A DNA stretch of 64,000 nucleotides from Bacillus velezensis (GCF_001461825.1 NZ_LLZC01000019.1:372001-436000), one strand, 5' to 3'. Positions 54,402-63,538 are shown, counted from the first letter of the stretch. The notes: generated by a model not told the origin, from the sequence alone. A program made the numbers and translations.

Positions 54402-55496
54402 CTATTTCAGAATCGTTAATTCTTTCGGATACTGCGTTAATGCTTCGGCGCCGTCTTTTGTGACGAACACATCGTCTTCAATGCGCACGCCGCCGACATC
54501 CGGCACGTAAATCCCCGGTTCTATCGTGTAGACCATGCCTTCTTTGAGGAGTGTGTCGTTCGCGCTGCTCATTGATGGATATTCGTGAACCGAAATCCCG
54601 AGTCCGTGGCCGAGGCGGTGCGGGAAATAGTCTCCGTATCCGGCTTTTTCAATAATGCCGCGGGCTTTTAAATCAAGATCGCCGATTCTGACGCCGGGTT
54701 TGCTTAATTGAAGCGCCGCCTGTTCAGCTTTAAGCACCGTTTCGTAAATCTCTTCCTGTTTCGGGCTGATTGATTGGTATGCGAATGTTCTCGTAATGTC
54801 TGAACAGTAGCCGTCAAGAATAACGCCCAGATCAAACAGAACGAAATCGCCTTTTTTCAACCGGTCTGCACCCGGATTTCCATGGGGCTGGCCTGATTTT
54901 TCCCCGAACAGCACCATCGTTGAAAATGACATGCCCTGCACGCCTTTTTTCTTCAGCTCAAACTCAATCTGCGCGAGTACTTCGGTTTCACTCACACCCT
55001 CTTTAAGCGCCGCGACACCGACTTCAACTCCGTAATCCGCGAGTTTTGCCGCTTCCCTGAGAATGCTGATTTCCTTCTCATCTTTTACGAGACGGAATTG
55101 GTTGAGCGTTTCTTCTGCCGAAACAAATGCCGCGCCCCCTGAAGCTTGTTTGAGCTGTTCTGAGCGGGAAAGAGAGATCGAATCCTTTTCAACCGCGATG
55201 GAATCAAGCCGCACATTTCGTTTTGTGAGCTCGGCTTTGATCAGCTCCCACGGATCTTCGTGATCGCCGTAGCCGATAATACCATGCTCCCACCCGGCGC
55301 TTCGGGCTTGTCCGGCTTCCATTCCCGGACAAACGAAAAACGGCTCCTGTTCCTGAAACAAGAACAATCCCATTAACCGCTCATGCGGATCCGTGTAAAA
55401 ATCAGTTAAATAAAATACGTTTTCCTTTGTATGTATAAACGCCGCATCATGTCCTTCTTTTTTCAGCCAAGATGAAACACGTTTTAATCTGTTCAT
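54402..55496 (-). CDS. ykvY: Xaa-Pro dipeptidase-like M24 peptidase YkvY
   Basis: 364 residues: creatinase-like N-terminal domain (about 1-130) and pita-bread metallopeptidase domain with ligands in FDLGVILDGYCSDITRTF, HRLGHGLGISVHEYP, MVYTIEPGIY and VRIEDD (Asp, Asp, His, Glu, Glu). Releases N-terminal residues linked to proline. GGAGGAAAA precedes the ATG. Confidence 0.92.
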   Translation of the reverse strand: MNRLKRVSSWLKKEGHDAAFIHTKENVFYLTDFYTDPHERLMGLFLFQEQEPFFVCPGMEAGQARSAGWEHGIIGYGDHEDPWELIKAELTKRNVRLDSIAVEKDSISLSRSEQLKQASGGAAFVSAEETLNQFRLVKDEKEISILREAAKLADYGVEVGVAALKEGVSETEVLAQIEFELKKKGVQGMSFSTMVLFGEKSGQPHGNPGADRLKKGDFVLFDLGVILDGYCSDITRTFAYQSISPKQEEIYETVLKAEQAALQLSKPGVRIGDLDLKARGIIEKAGYGDYFPHRLGHGLGISVHEYPSMSSANDTLLKEGMVYTIEPGIYVPDVGGVRIEDDVFVTKDGAEALTQYPKELTILK

Positions 55497-55608
55497 TTTT
55501 TGCTTTTCCTCCTTACCAAAGTGACTCTTTATTCATTCTATCAGTTTTCCGGCGTTTATGCTGTGAACGAACATTAAAAAAACAGCCGCCCGTGTGCGGC
55601 TGTCATGT

Positions 55609-57522
55609 TTATTTTAATAATCTCAGTCCGTTCAATATGACCAGAATCGTGCTCCCCTCATGCCCGATCACGCCAAACGGCAGTTCCATCACCTGCAGAA
55701 AGTTAGCGCAGATCAAAAGGCAGATGACCGAGAGCGAGAAAACAATATTCTGCTTAATAATCCGGTTCATTTTCCTTGAGAGTCTGCACATTTTCACAAG
55801 CTTGTGAAGATCATTTTTCATAAGGACTAAGTCAGCCGTTTCAAGAGCCACGTCCGTTCCCCCGCCCATCGCAATACCGACGTCAGCGGTTTTCAGAGCG
55901 GGCGCGTCATTAATGCCGTCTCCCACCATGGCGATTGTGCCGTACGTTTCTTTCAGCTTCTTCACTTCTTTTGCCTTTTGGTCCGGCAGACAATCGGCAA
56001 CAACCGTCGTCATGCCCGCCTCTTTTGCAATGGCAGCCGCAGTTTCAGACTGATCGCCGGTGAGCATGGCTGTTTTAATGCCCAGTGATTCAAGCTCAGC
56101 CATCACGGCTTTGGCTTCAGGTCGGATTTGATCCTTTAAGGCGAAGCAGCCCGCAATCCGGTCATCTTTTTTAACAAAGACCAGTGTAAAGCCTTTATCC
56201 TTTAATTCTTTTCCCGATGTTTGCAAAAAAGCATCTGCCGCATCTTCACCTGCAAATCCCGCTTTTCCGACCATCCATTTGACGCCTTCTATTTCAGCCT
56301 GAACACCGAATCCGGACGTCTCGTCAATCGATAAATGTCCTGCGGGCGCGGCGCCCCGGCTTTCGGCGAATTCAGCTATCGCTTTTGCAAGCGGGTGGCT
56401 TGATTGCTTTTCTATCGCATACACCGCCTGCATGATCTCATCTTCACTCACATTTTCCGCAGCTTGAAATGCCGCGACTGCCGGCTGTCCCTTAGTGACC
56501 GTGCCGGTTTTGTCAAAAGCGATCATCCGTACGCTTCCCAGCTGCTCTAAAAACACACTTCCTTTAACCAATAATCCGTTGCGGGCCCCATTTGAGATAA
56601 GGGAAAGCGCAGCGGGCATAATAGAAGCGACAAGCGCGCACGGGGAGGCGACCACCATAAACACCATCGCCCGGTAAAAGGTTTCACTCCAGCTCCAGCC
56701 TAAAGCGAAATGAGGAACGAATAAAAGCAAAGCCACGGCTAACAGTACGCCTTTGACATAGACACTTTCGAACCGCTCAATAAATGCCTGAGCCGGTGAC
56801 ACGCTGTTTTGGGCTGATTCCACCAGCCGGATGATTTTTCTGAATAAAGACTGTTCATTTGTTTTCGTCACACGGACCGTTAAGGAGCCGTTTCCGTTTA
56901 CCGTTCCTGTAAACACAGAATCTCCGGCTGTTTTTTCCGCCGGCATCGCTTCACCCGTAAGCGCCGATTCATCGAGGCTCGTCACGCCAGACTCAATGAT
57001 CCCGTCTGCCGCTACGCGTTCGCCCGGCTTAATGACGATCATGTCACCGATCTTAAGTTCAGCAGCCGGCACCCGCTTTTCCCGTCCGTCCGCAAGCAGA
57101 GTCGCTTCCTCCGGTTCCAGTTTCATCAAAGAGGTTAAATCACGGCTGCTTTTATTCATCGTATATGTTTCGAGCGCGCCGCTTAACGAAAAAATAAAGA
57201 TAAGAACAGCGCCTTCCGCCCAGTAACCGATCAGGGCGGAGCCGACAGCCGCAAAAATCATCAGCAGTTCCACATTTAACGCCTTCGTCTCAATGGTATC
57301 CTCAATTCCCTCTTTCGCTTTTGCAAATCCCCCGATCAGGAAGGCAAGGATATACAAAGTGACGGACAGGCCTTTTGTTTCGGTAAAAAACCAGGCCGCA
57401 AGAATAAGGACGCCGGATACGAGCGCCGCAATGAGTTCTGCATGCTGGAGCCACTTTTTTCCGGCCCGCTCTTCTTGTATGTGCTGTTGTGAATGGGTTT
57501 GTGTCATCACTTGTTCATTCAT
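55609..57522 (-). CDS. zosA: P1B-type metal ATPase ZosA (YkvW)
   Basis: 637 residues; no N-terminal metal-binding domain beyond His-containing tail. Membrane metal site SPC (293-295), phosphorylated Asp337 in AFDKTGTVTKG, TGEAMP actuator loop, SSHPLAKAI nucleotide motif and GDGINDAPAL hinge. In B. subtilis it imports zinc under peroxide stress and is PerR-regulated. GAGGAGAA precedes the ATG; a leader hairpin and a metalloregulator box lie upstream. Confidence 0.92.
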   Translation of the reverse strand: MNEQVMTQTHSQQHIQEERAGKKWLQHAELIAALVSGVLILAAWFFTETKGLSVTLYILAFLIGGFAKAKEGIEDTIETKALNVELLMIFAAVGSALIGYWAEGAVLIFIFSLSGALETYTMNKSSRDLTSLMKLEPEEATLLADGREKRVPAAELKIGDMIVIKPGERVAADGIIESGVTSLDESALTGEAMPAEKTAGDSVFTGTVNGNGSLTVRVTKTNEQSLFRKIIRLVESAQNSVSPAQAFIERFESVYVKGVLLAVALLLFVPHFALGWSWSETFYRAMVFMVVASPCALVASIMPAALSLISNGARNGLLVKGSVFLEQLGSVRMIAFDKTGTVTKGQPAVAAFQAAENVSEDEIMQAVYAIEKQSSHPLAKAIAEFAESRGAAPAGHLSIDETSGFGVQAEIEGVKWMVGKAGFAGEDAADAFLQTSGKELKDKGFTLVFVKKDDRIAGCFALKDQIRPEAKAVMAELESLGIKTAMLTGDQSETAAAIAKEAGMTTVVADCLPDQKAKEVKKLKETYGTIAMVGDGINDAPALKTADVGIAMGGGTDVALETADLVLMKNDLHKLVKMCRLSRKMNRIIKQNIVFSLSVICLLICANFLQVMELPFGVIGHEGSTILVILNGLRLLK

Positions 57523-57570
57523 TATGAATTCTCCTCTCTAATTGAGAACGCAAATCATCTTCAATTCCCC

Positions 57571-57602
57571 GATAAAAGCAAAACAGCCGCCTGACAGGCA
57601 GC
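57571..57602 (-). terminator. Terminator-like hairpin in the zosA leader
   Basis: Minus strand GCTGCCT-GTC-AGGCGGC (57586-57602), then TGTTTTGCTTTTATC, between the metalloregulator box and the zosA start. It could attenuate zosA. Confidence 0.5.
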
Positions 57603-57661
57603 ATTTTCACAGTGTTATCGCAGTGTTTTCTTTATTATAGCATGCCGGCGGAAGATTTCAA

Positions 57662-57676
57662 TTATAATTGTTTTAA
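57662..57676. promoter_or_regulatory. PerR-like site upstream of zosA, imperfect
   Basis: TTATAATTGTTTTAA matches the PerR box TTATAATNATTATAA except at two positions. Confidence 0.4.
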
Positions 57677-57684
57677 TTTCTTTT

Positions 57685-57699
57685 TGATAATAATTATCA
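57685..57699. promoter_or_regulatory. Perfect Fur-type 7-1-7 palindrome upstream of zosA
   Basis: TGATAAT-A-ATTATCA is a perfect palindrome identical to the Fur 7-1-7 core; the PerR core would end in TAA rather than TCA. Confidence 0.7.
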
Positions 57700-57729
57700 T
57701 TAGTGTTTCTTCAGCTGTTCATTATATGC

Positions 57730-57766
57730 AAAAAAGGTGCGGGAGGAATTCCTCCCGCACCTTTTT
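57730..57766 (-). terminator. Terminator after stoA
   Basis: GGTGCGGGAGG/CCTCCCGCACC, an 11-bp perfect stem with a 4-base loop and T runs. Confidence 0.92.
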
Positions 57767-58259
57767 ATTTCTCTGACCATTCTTTTAATTGTGAGGCGGT
57801 CATCGGACCGACGATCTTTTTTTCGATTTCTCCTTTTTCATTCAGCAGAAATGACGTGGGAATCGTCATGACATCGTATTCCTTCATAAGCTCGCCTTTC
57901 GTGTCAAGAACAATCGGGAAAGTGAGATGGTGCTGACTGACAAAGTTTTGAACGGTATTTTTGTTTCGCTCGGCATTCATCAGATTTACCGTTACAAGGC
58001 TTACATCATCGGACTGATACTGTTCATAATACGTTTGGAACTGCGGCAGTTCTTTTTTGCACGGCGGACACCACGATGTCCAAAAATGCAATATCGTTTT
58101 CTGCCCTTTATTCGGAATCGATATCTCGTCTCCTTCAATCGTCTTCATCAGAAACACGGCGGGAACTGCCTGTTTTTCTGATGAGGCGTTTGCTTCAGGC
58201 ATCCAGACGGCGGCAGCTATCAAAAGGACTGCACATACAATTAGGCGGTTTTTATGCAT
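57765..58259 (-). CDS. stoA: Extracytoplasmic thiol-disulfide oxidoreductase StoA
   Basis: 164 residues. N-terminal signal/anchor (about 5-20), then a ResA-like thioredoxin fold with active site Cys64-Pro-Pro-Cys67 in FWTSWCPPCKKELP. It reduces spore envelope proteins such as SpoVD needed for cortex synthesis. Downstream of ykvU in a sporulation cluster. Confidence 0.92.
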   Translation of the reverse strand: MHKNRLIVCAVLLIAAAVWMPEANASSEKQAVPAVFLMKTIEGDEISIPNKGQKTILHFWTSWCPPCKKELPQFQTYYEQYQSDDVSLVTVNLMNAERNKNTVQNFVSQHHLTFPIVLDTKGELMKEYDVMTIPTSFLLNEKGEIEKKIVGPMTASQLKEWSEK

Positions 58260-58321
58260 ATGATCTTCCTTTCACGCGTTTCGGATAGCTTGCCCTTCCT
58301 TATTGAAATGTATCAGCCTTT

Positions 58322-59662
58322 TCAGCTTTCGATCCGGGGCGCTGTTCTTCCGCCGCCCGTCAAAAACACGGAGACACCGAGGTCTTTGCAGATCGTCGCG
58401 TAATGTAAACTTGTCAGAAGAATCATGCCGGTATTCATGCCGAGTATAATGCCGAGCATTTGCAATTCCGGCATAGAACCGAGCACATACATCATCGAAA
58501 GCCCTACAATGCTGCTCCATACGTTATGATAAAACGCCGTTTTCACGTGGCCGATGCCGATCAGACAGGCCTGAAGCGGCATCACAAACAGGTGAAAAAG
58601 AAAAAACGGCCACAAAAGCTGCAAATAATACTGCGCTTCCGGAGACTGAAAAAACAAATGGGTCAGCGGGCCCGCGAACTGAAACATGACCCAGACTGCC
58701 GGAATGCCGTAGCCGAATGTAATAAAAATCGCTTGTCTCAGCCGTTTCAGCACAATATCATATTGGGACAGCGCATACGCTTCTGAAATGCTGGGAATCA
58801 TGACGACCATCAGCGAATGGGCGATAAATGCAGGAAACGAACCGATTGTCATCGCTACACCGGCAAGCATGCCGTATTGATCAATCGCGGCGGTCCCGGC
58901 TGCCCCGGACGCCAGCAGCGCTCCTTTCACTAAAAAGGGTTCAATGGCGTTTGTCACCGCATGAAATATACGAAGTCCCGTTGTCGGGATGGATACGGCC
59001 AGGAGGCGTTTCCGCACGTCTTTCCCGCGAAGATGAATGTGCTGATGGCCGGAAAGCGCCCTCCGCGCCAAAATAAACTGCGTATACAAGTAAACGAACA
59101 CCACAACATCGCTTGCGACCAGCACAAATAACGAAATGAGCACGGCCATATCAATTTCAAAAGAGTACCATTGAAAAAAGATAAACAGACAAAGCACTTG
59201 AATGATTTTTTTCAAGACATTCGCAACCGCGATTTTTCCCATTTGCTGCACACCCATAAAATAACCTCTGGCGATGGATGTAAAAGCGACGACTGGAATC
59301 AGCCCGATGACAATCCCTTTAATAAACGGGTGATACGTATCGAATACAGGAATGAACGGCAGCGCGATGCTTGCGGCCGCGGTTGAAAACGCGGTAAAAA
59401 CGGCGGTCATTCTGAAGGCATGCCGGAGCATGCTTTCATGCAGCTTCTGATTGGATTCCGCGATGAATTTTGAAATAGAGATCGGAAGCTCCAGACTGGC
59501 GATCACGATAATTAAAAAAATGGTGGGCAGGATGCTCATGTAAAGCCCCATCCCATGCTCGCCAAGCTCCCGCGCCAGTATCATATTCACGACAAATTCC
59601 AGACATTCCGCGAAAAAGGCGGCGATGGATAAAAGAATGATCCCTTTCACAAATCGATTCAT
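58322..59662 (-). CDS. ykvU: Spore membrane protein YkvU (SpoVB/MurJ-like)
   Basis: 446 residues from the ATG at 59662 with AAGGAGAGA upstream; the extra N-terminal frame to 59908 has no start signal and runs into the ykvT terminator. About twelve membrane segments of the polysaccharide-transport MOP superfamily. In 168 it is a spore membrane protein in one operon with stoA; its transport substrate is unproven, lipid-linked glycans being likely. Confidence 0.9.
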   Translation of the reverse strand: MNRFVKGIILLSIAAFFAECLEFVVNMILARELGEHGMGLYMSILPTIFLIIVIASLELPISISKFIAESNQKLHESMLRHAFRMTAVFTAFSTAAASIALPFIPVFDTYHPFIKGIVIGLIPVVAFTSIARGYFMGVQQMGKIAVANVLKKIIQVLCLFIFFQWYSFEIDMAVLISLFVLVASDVVVFVYLYTQFILARRALSGHQHIHLRGKDVRKRLLAVSIPTTGLRIFHAVTNAIEPFLVKGALLASGAAGTAAIDQYGMLAGVAMTIGSFPAFIAHSLMVVMIPSISEAYALSQYDIVLKRLRQAIFITFGYGIPAVWVMFQFAGPLTHLFFQSPEAQYYLQLLWPFFLFHLFVMPLQACLIGIGHVKTAFYHNVWSSIVGLSMMYVLGSMPELQMLGIILGMNTGMILLTSLHYATICKDLGVSVFLTGGGRTAPRIES

Positions 59663-59740
59663 GGTGTCTCTCCTTGTCTCTCGTTCTTCCATCATCATAT
59701 GAGACAAGTTCTGAAAATATTTTCGATTTCTCAAAATTGA

Positions 59741-59780
59741 AAAAAGCATAGCCGGGATATTTTTGATCCCGCTATGCTTA
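59741..59780 (-). terminator. Terminator after ykvT
   Basis: AAGCATAGC/GCTATGCTT stem with inner GGAT/ATCC pairing and TTTTTTC on the minus strand. Confidence 0.88.
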
Positions 59781-60401
59781 CATCGCAAATACGTGTCTGC
59801 CGATCCGTTCGATAATTTTTCGGGAACGGATCCAGTGGTCAGATGCCGTTTTCGGATTGTAGAAAAACAACGCGTTCGTTTCTCTGCCCGGATGGTCAAG
59901 CGCCTCATTTGCGGCGGCGACGGAATCCTTATCCGGCTTTTGATTAATGCTTCCGTTTGCTACCGGTTCAAATGCATTCCTTTGATAGATCACACCCCGA
60001 ATGGTATCCGGGAAGCCGTTTTTTTCAGTGCGGTTCAGCACTACGCTGGCTACCGCAACCTTCCCTTTATAAGATTCACCTTTCGCTTCTGCGTGAACGA
60101 GACGTGCCAGAAGTTGTCTGTCAGCGCGGGAATACGTTTTTTTCGGCGGCTGATAAGCCGTCTCTTCCGGTTTTGCTTTCTTCTCTTGGTGAGATGACAG
60201 CTTTATCGGTTGGATAGAATGCTTATGATCCGTTTTTGAAAGCTTCGGAACCGAGCTTTTTTTATTTAAATCAGCAACCAGTGTGCTGGGTTCTTGCTTT
60301 GGCTTCTTCGCAAAAGTAAACAGAGCTTCTGTATGTTCAATTTTTGATGCAGGCATAAAACATAGAAAAAAGACAGCCAAGGCAGCAAATTTTGTCGTCA
60401 T
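59778..60401 (-). CDS. ykvT: SleB-like cell wall hydrolase YkvT
   Basis: 207 residues: signal peptide (about 1-20), a Lys/Ser/Pro-rich linker, and a Hydrolase_2 (SleB/CwlJ) domain from about residue 85, with [20 protein letters not shown] containing the catalytic Glu and the conserved [12 protein letters not shown] block. Probably a lytic transglycosylase acting on spore cortex or sporangial wall. AAGGAGGAA precedes the ATG. Confidence 0.88.
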   Translation of the reverse strand: MTTKFAALAVFFLCFMPASKIEHTEALFTFAKKPKQEPSTLVADLNKKSSVPKLSKTDHKHSIQPIKLSSHQEKKAKPEETAYQPPKKTYSRADRQLLARLVHAEAKGESYKGKVAVASVVLNRTEKNGFPDTIRGVIYQRNAFEPVANGSINQKPDKDSVAAANEALDHPGRETNALFFYNPKTASDHWIRSRKIIERIGRHVFAM

Positions 60402-60639
60402 ACGATTTCCTCCTTAAATACTTCACTACCTTAACAAGAGCTGTGCGCAAATTCACGGTTAAAGATTTTCCAGTGCTCCCAATCAGCTTTTATGATGGAA
60501 GAAGTTCGTTAACAGCCTTGTTATTGGCAGGAAAACAGCCGTCATTTTCACAACATTAACCAAATAGCAGTAAAAGTATCCATCGGAGGGATTTTACATT
60601 TTGTTTACATCTGTTACAGCCAGATGAAATGAGAAACTA
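60402..60639. other. Upstream region of ykvT
   Basis: 238 bp without a gene; presumably holds the ykvT promoter on the minus strand. I see no operator or repeat. Confidence 0.4.
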
Positions 60640-60676
60640 AAAAACAAAAAAAAGACTCCTCAAGTGCGAGGAGCCG
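60640..60676 (-). terminator. Terminator after the 64-aa gene
   Basis: GGCTCCTC/GAGGAGTC stem followed by TTTTTTTTG on the minus strand. Confidence 0.85.
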
Positions 60677-60871
60677 TCAGCTTCTTGGCTGTTCTAAATA
60701 CTGGAATATAACATCCCCGCCCTGCTGGGCAATACCGCGGAAATGCTTAAAATCTTCCTGCTTCGACAAAACCGCTCGAAATGCAAGAAAATGTTCTTTC
60801 TGCACCCTGAATTCTTTGATTTCACCGGTGCGCATTTGGTTGATACGTTCTGAAATTTCCTCAGGCAGCAA
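60677..60871 (-). CDS. Small protein, 64 residues, unknown function
   Basis: TTG start with AAAAGGAGG 9 bp upstream and a terminator directly after the stop. Sequence is charged and helical ([20 protein letters not shown]) then [19 protein letters not shown]. Soluble; no signal or Cys. I do not recognise the family, but start signal and terminator support a real gene. Divergent from ykvS. Confidence 0.7.
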   Translation of the reverse strand: MLPEEISERINQMRTGEIKEFRVQKEHFLAFRAVLSKQEDFKHFRGIAQQGGDVIFQYLEQPRS

Positions 60872-61034
60872 CGAATACAGCCTCCTTTTCTCGGCTTTTT
60901 CCCGAAAAACAATATACCATCTTTCCCCCGCCGGGACAATGATTGAGCGGGCTGATACCCATATCGCTTTACTTCTTAAAGAAAATACTGCAAAATATTT
61001 TCAAACAGGATTTATGATAAAGGAGAGGAAGCTC

Positions 61035-61220
61035 GTGAAAATTGCTAAGGTTGGAAACGTCATTGAATTTAAAAACGGATTAACCGGTATTGTTGAAAAA
61101 GTAAATGAAAACTCCGTCATCGTTGATGTAACCATCATGGATAATTATCGTGACCTTGAATTAGATTCCCTCACTGTCGTCAACCATAAGAATTATAAAA
61201 TCATCAGAGACTCCTATTAA
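61035..61220 (+). CDS. ykvS: YkvS, DUF2187 family
   Basis: 61 residues from a GTG start with GGAGAGGAAG upstream. Small all-beta protein of the DUF2187/KOW-like family: VGNVIEFKNGLTGIVEKVNE and NHKNYKII. It may bind nucleic acid; unproven. Converges on ykvR. Confidence 0.88.
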   Translation: MKIAKVGNVIEFKNGLTGIVEKVNENSVIVDVTIMDNYRDLELDSLTVVNHKNYKIIRDSY

Positions 61221-61256
61221 ACCCCCCCGAACATCCGAACCATTTACATATCCCGC

Positions 61257-61284
61257 ACAAAAGCTGCCGCCCGGCAGCTTTTTC
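61257..61284. terminator. Bidirectional terminator between ykvS and ykvR
   Basis: AAAAGCTGCC-GCCC-GGCAGCTTTTT. Confidence 0.88.
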
Positions 61285-61292
61285 AAATGAAT

Positions 61293-61568
61293 TCAGATCT
61301 CGGTCATTTCTACATAAAAATCACCGGTCTCATCTTTATTGTAAAGATTTGTGACGGATGTATAGTAGTTGGTTATTTTACCGCGGAATTCAAGCCCGCG
61401 CTCGGGCGCCTTGATGTCAAATGTTTTTTCATACAAAAGGACGGCAATATCATGATACGTTTCAGAGGTCACCTTCAATACAAATGAAATCATGCGGCCG
61501 TTTTTGCCCGCACTTTCTTTACAATCATACATTTTCAGCCTTACACCGTTTAACTCTAACGGCTCCAT
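61293..61568 (-). CDS. ykvR: YkvR, DUF3219 family
   Basis: 91 residues from the ATG at 61568; a GTG nine bases earlier lies in the ribosome-binding site GAAGGAGTG. Beta-rich small protein of the Bacillus DUF3219 family, function unknown. Confidence 0.83.
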   Translation of the reverse strand: MEPLELNGVRLKMYDCKESAGKNGRMISFVLKVTSETYHDIAVLLYEKTFDIKAPERGLEFRGKITNYYTSVTNLYNKDETGDFYVEMTEI

Positions 61569-61849
61569 AACGAACACTCCTTCTTTTTACAGGACATGCT
61601 ATCATGCTGACCATTCCTTTACAATTGATCCGCTCCGAATGAGAAAAAACAGCGCAGGTCTTTACAAACATACGTTCCCTATTTTATAATAAAACAGACG
61701 AGCTGCCATCCAGCACCCGTCACGTATTGAAGCGGCGAGTACACTCCCCCCGGGTTTACTCGTCTTTTTCTTTTCTCCAAATGATCTCTCCTTTCCTTAT
61801 AGAAGTTCTGTGCAAATATCATGCACCTTTTTGGCGGCGCGGCACAGAC
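61569..61849. other. Intergenic stretch between ykvR and the queF remnant
   Basis: About 280 bp without a gene. It contains a terminator-like hairpin on the plus strand (GCGAGTA/TACTCGT, 61735-61763, then CTTTTTCTTTTC) with no obvious plus-strand gene before it. Confidence 0.45.
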
Positions 61850-61883
61850 GAAAAATACCCCCGCTTAAAAGGCGGGGGTATTT
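61850..61883 (-). terminator. Terminator after the queF remnant
   Basis: TACCCCCGC/GCGGGGGTA stem followed by TTTTT on the minus strand; retained from the original gene. Confidence 0.85.
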
Positions 61884-61917
61884 AGGTTATATTCCGAGAC
61901 CGTACTCCGTCTGAAAA

Positions 61918-62155
61918 TTAACGGTTGTCAATCGTCTCCGGATACATATCATGATTCATCATCCGATGTTCGGCCATTTTTTCATATTTTGTTCCCGGTC
62001 TGCCGTAGTTTGTATACGGGTCAATGGAGATTCCGCCTCTTGGCGTGAATTTGCCCCATACTTCAATGCAGCGGGGGTTCATTTATTCGATCAAGTCATT
62101 CATGATGATGTTCATGCAATCCTCGTGGAAGAAAAGGCAGGTCAAAGTCTTGTCC
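61918..62155 (-). pseudogene. queF: queF (7-cyano-7-deazaguanine reductase) remnant
   Basis: Minus-strand translation reads KTLTCLFFHEDCMNIIMND, LIE, then an in-frame TAA at 62083-62085, then [35 protein letters not shown] and [19 protein letters not shown] before the true stop. This is the C-terminal half of QueF. About seven residues normally between LF and FHED are missing, and the N-terminal half with the catalytic Cys is absent. So it is 5'-truncated, carries a deletion and a nonsense mutation, and cannot work in the last step of preQ1 synthesis. Confidence 0.85.
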
Positions 62156-62266
62156 CATAAGTACTTGCTCTAGACATTAATCATGAAGTCACACCAATTT
62201 CACACCTTACCAAACGATTGATTTTAACCTTTTTTGGGGACTATTTGTAATCTCTGCGCAGGGAAA

Positions 62267-63013
62267 TTATACCTGTGCTAGCCCGCCATCTACGAACAAT
62301 TCAACACCCGTCAAGTAACTGCTTTCGTCTGAAGCAAGGAAAGATACAGCGTTTGCTACTTCTTCAGGTGTCCCAACTTTTCCAGCTGGAACAGTATTTC
62401 TGCTATTTTCCATTACTTCTTCAAGTGCATCACCAAAAAGCTCATCGTAGGCAGGTGTAAGAATAGCTCCTGGACTAACCACATTTACACGGATTTCAGT
62501 ACCTTTTAGGTCAAGAATCCAGTTGCGAACTAGTGCTCTTAATGCTGCTTTAGATGCTCCATATACACTAAACGCTGGGTTGCCAATTGATCCAGCAGTA
62601 GAGCCCGTTACAATAATAGAACCTGCTTTGTCCGGGAATAGTGATAACGCTTTTTGAACAGTAAAGATGGTTCCTTTAACGTTAATGTCGAACGTTCTAT
62701 CAACCTGCTCTTCAGTAATTTCACCTAATGGAAGGAAGTTGCCGATGCCTGCATTAGCAAAAAGAATGTCCAACTTACCTTTTTCCTGCTTTATAATGTC
62801 ATATAGTTTGTCTAAGTCTTCAAGCTTAGAAATATCACCTTGAACACCGGTTACGTTCTTGCCAATTTGGTTAACTGCTTTATCAAGTTCGTTTTGTCTG
62901 CGTCCCGTGATATAAACATATGCACCTTCGTTTACAAATTTTTGTGCTGCAGCAAGACCAATCCCACTTGTTCCACCCGTTACAAGCGCTATTTTACCTT
63001 CAAATTTACCCAT
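62267..63013 (-). CDS. ykvO: Short-chain dehydrogenase YkvO
   Basis: 248 residues from the ATG at 63013 with AAAGGAGTG upstream. Classical [11 protein letters not shown] cofactor loop (11-18), NAGIGN, catalytic Ser in TGSTAGS and [11 protein letters not shown] (Tyr-x-x-x-Lys). Substrate unknown. Divergent from the HxlR regulator ykvN, which probably controls it. Codon use is more AT-rich than that of the surrounding backbone. Confidence 0.9.
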   Translation of the reverse strand: MGKFEGKIALVTGGTSGIGLAAAQKFVNEGAYVYITGRRQNELDKAVNQIGKNVTGVQGDISKLEDLDKLYDIIKQEKGKLDILFANAGIGNFLPLGEITEEQVDRTFDINVKGTIFTVQKALSLFPDKAGSIIVTGSTAGSIGNPAFSVYGASKAALRALVRNWILDLKGTEIRVNVVSPGAILTPAYDELFGDALEEVMENSRNTVPAGKVGTPEEVANAVSFLASDESSYLTGVELFVDGGLAQV

Positions 63014-63051
63014 ACTTAACACTCCTTTAGAATTAATTTTATTTTATGTCT

Positions 63052-63155
63052 AGTACCTTTAAGTACTTGAAGAACAACTTACAAGATATAGTATCCTTCA
63101 GTAAGCACATTATCGGAAGTACCCACTTTTTTGTGATATAGTAACTAAAAAGTAA
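63052..63155. promoter_or_regulatory. Repeated AGTA-N6-AGTA motifs between ykvO and ykvN
   Basis: Paired AGTA units 10-11 bp apart occur at 63052/63062, 63090/63100 and 63140/63151; GATATAGTA is exactly repeated at 63086 and 63136. The first unit includes the palindrome AGTAC-CTTTAA-GTACT. These are likely YkvN operators. Confidence 0.5.
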
Positions 63156-63181
63156 TAAATGTGGAATGGAGAGCTTTAGAC

Positions 63182-63538
63182 ATGAAAAAATTTAGCTGCG
63201 GGTTTGAAGTGACAAAGGAAGTTATTGGCGGAAAATGGAAAGGGCTTGTATTATACTTTTTAATGAATGGACCAAAGAGAACGAGTGAATTAAAGCGCAT
63301 TATCCCAAATATAACTCAGAAAATGCTGATTCAAACACTTAGAGAGCTTGAAGCCAGTGGACTTGTGAGCAGAAAGATGTATAATCAAGTACCGCCGAAG
63401 GTTGAATATTCATCCACTGAACTTGGAGAATCTCTTAAACCTATCTTGCAGGAGCTCTGTCAATGGGGAGGCCATTATGCGGAGCAAGAGTATGCAGAAG
63501 GTGAATATGAAATTGTACAACCAGAACAACTAAGTTAG
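63182..63538 (+). CDS. ykvN: HxlR-family regulator YkvN
   Basis: 118 residues from the ATG at 63182 with GGAGAGC upstream. Winged helix-turn-helix HxlR domain (KEVIGGKWKGLVLYFLMNG ... ITQKMLIQTLRELEASGLV). A single Cys near the N-terminus (FSCGFEV) sits where YodB and HypR carry the redox-sensing Cys, so it may sense electrophiles or oxidants. Divergent from ykvO. Confidence 0.88.
   Translation: MKKFSCGFEVTKEVIGGKWKGLVLYFLMNGPKRTSELKRIIPNITQKMLIQTLRELEASGLVSRKMYNQVPPKVEYSSTELGESLKPILQELCQWGGHYAEQEYAEGEYEIVQPEQLS

Noticed and set aside
59663..59908. N-terminal extension of ykvU
   Set aside because: The extra 82 codons cross the ykvT terminator and 3' end, with no start signal; the ATG at 59662 has AAGGAGAGA.
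61951..62160. 69-codon plus-strand frame
   Set aside because: It is antisense to the queF remnant, which explains its openness; no start signal.
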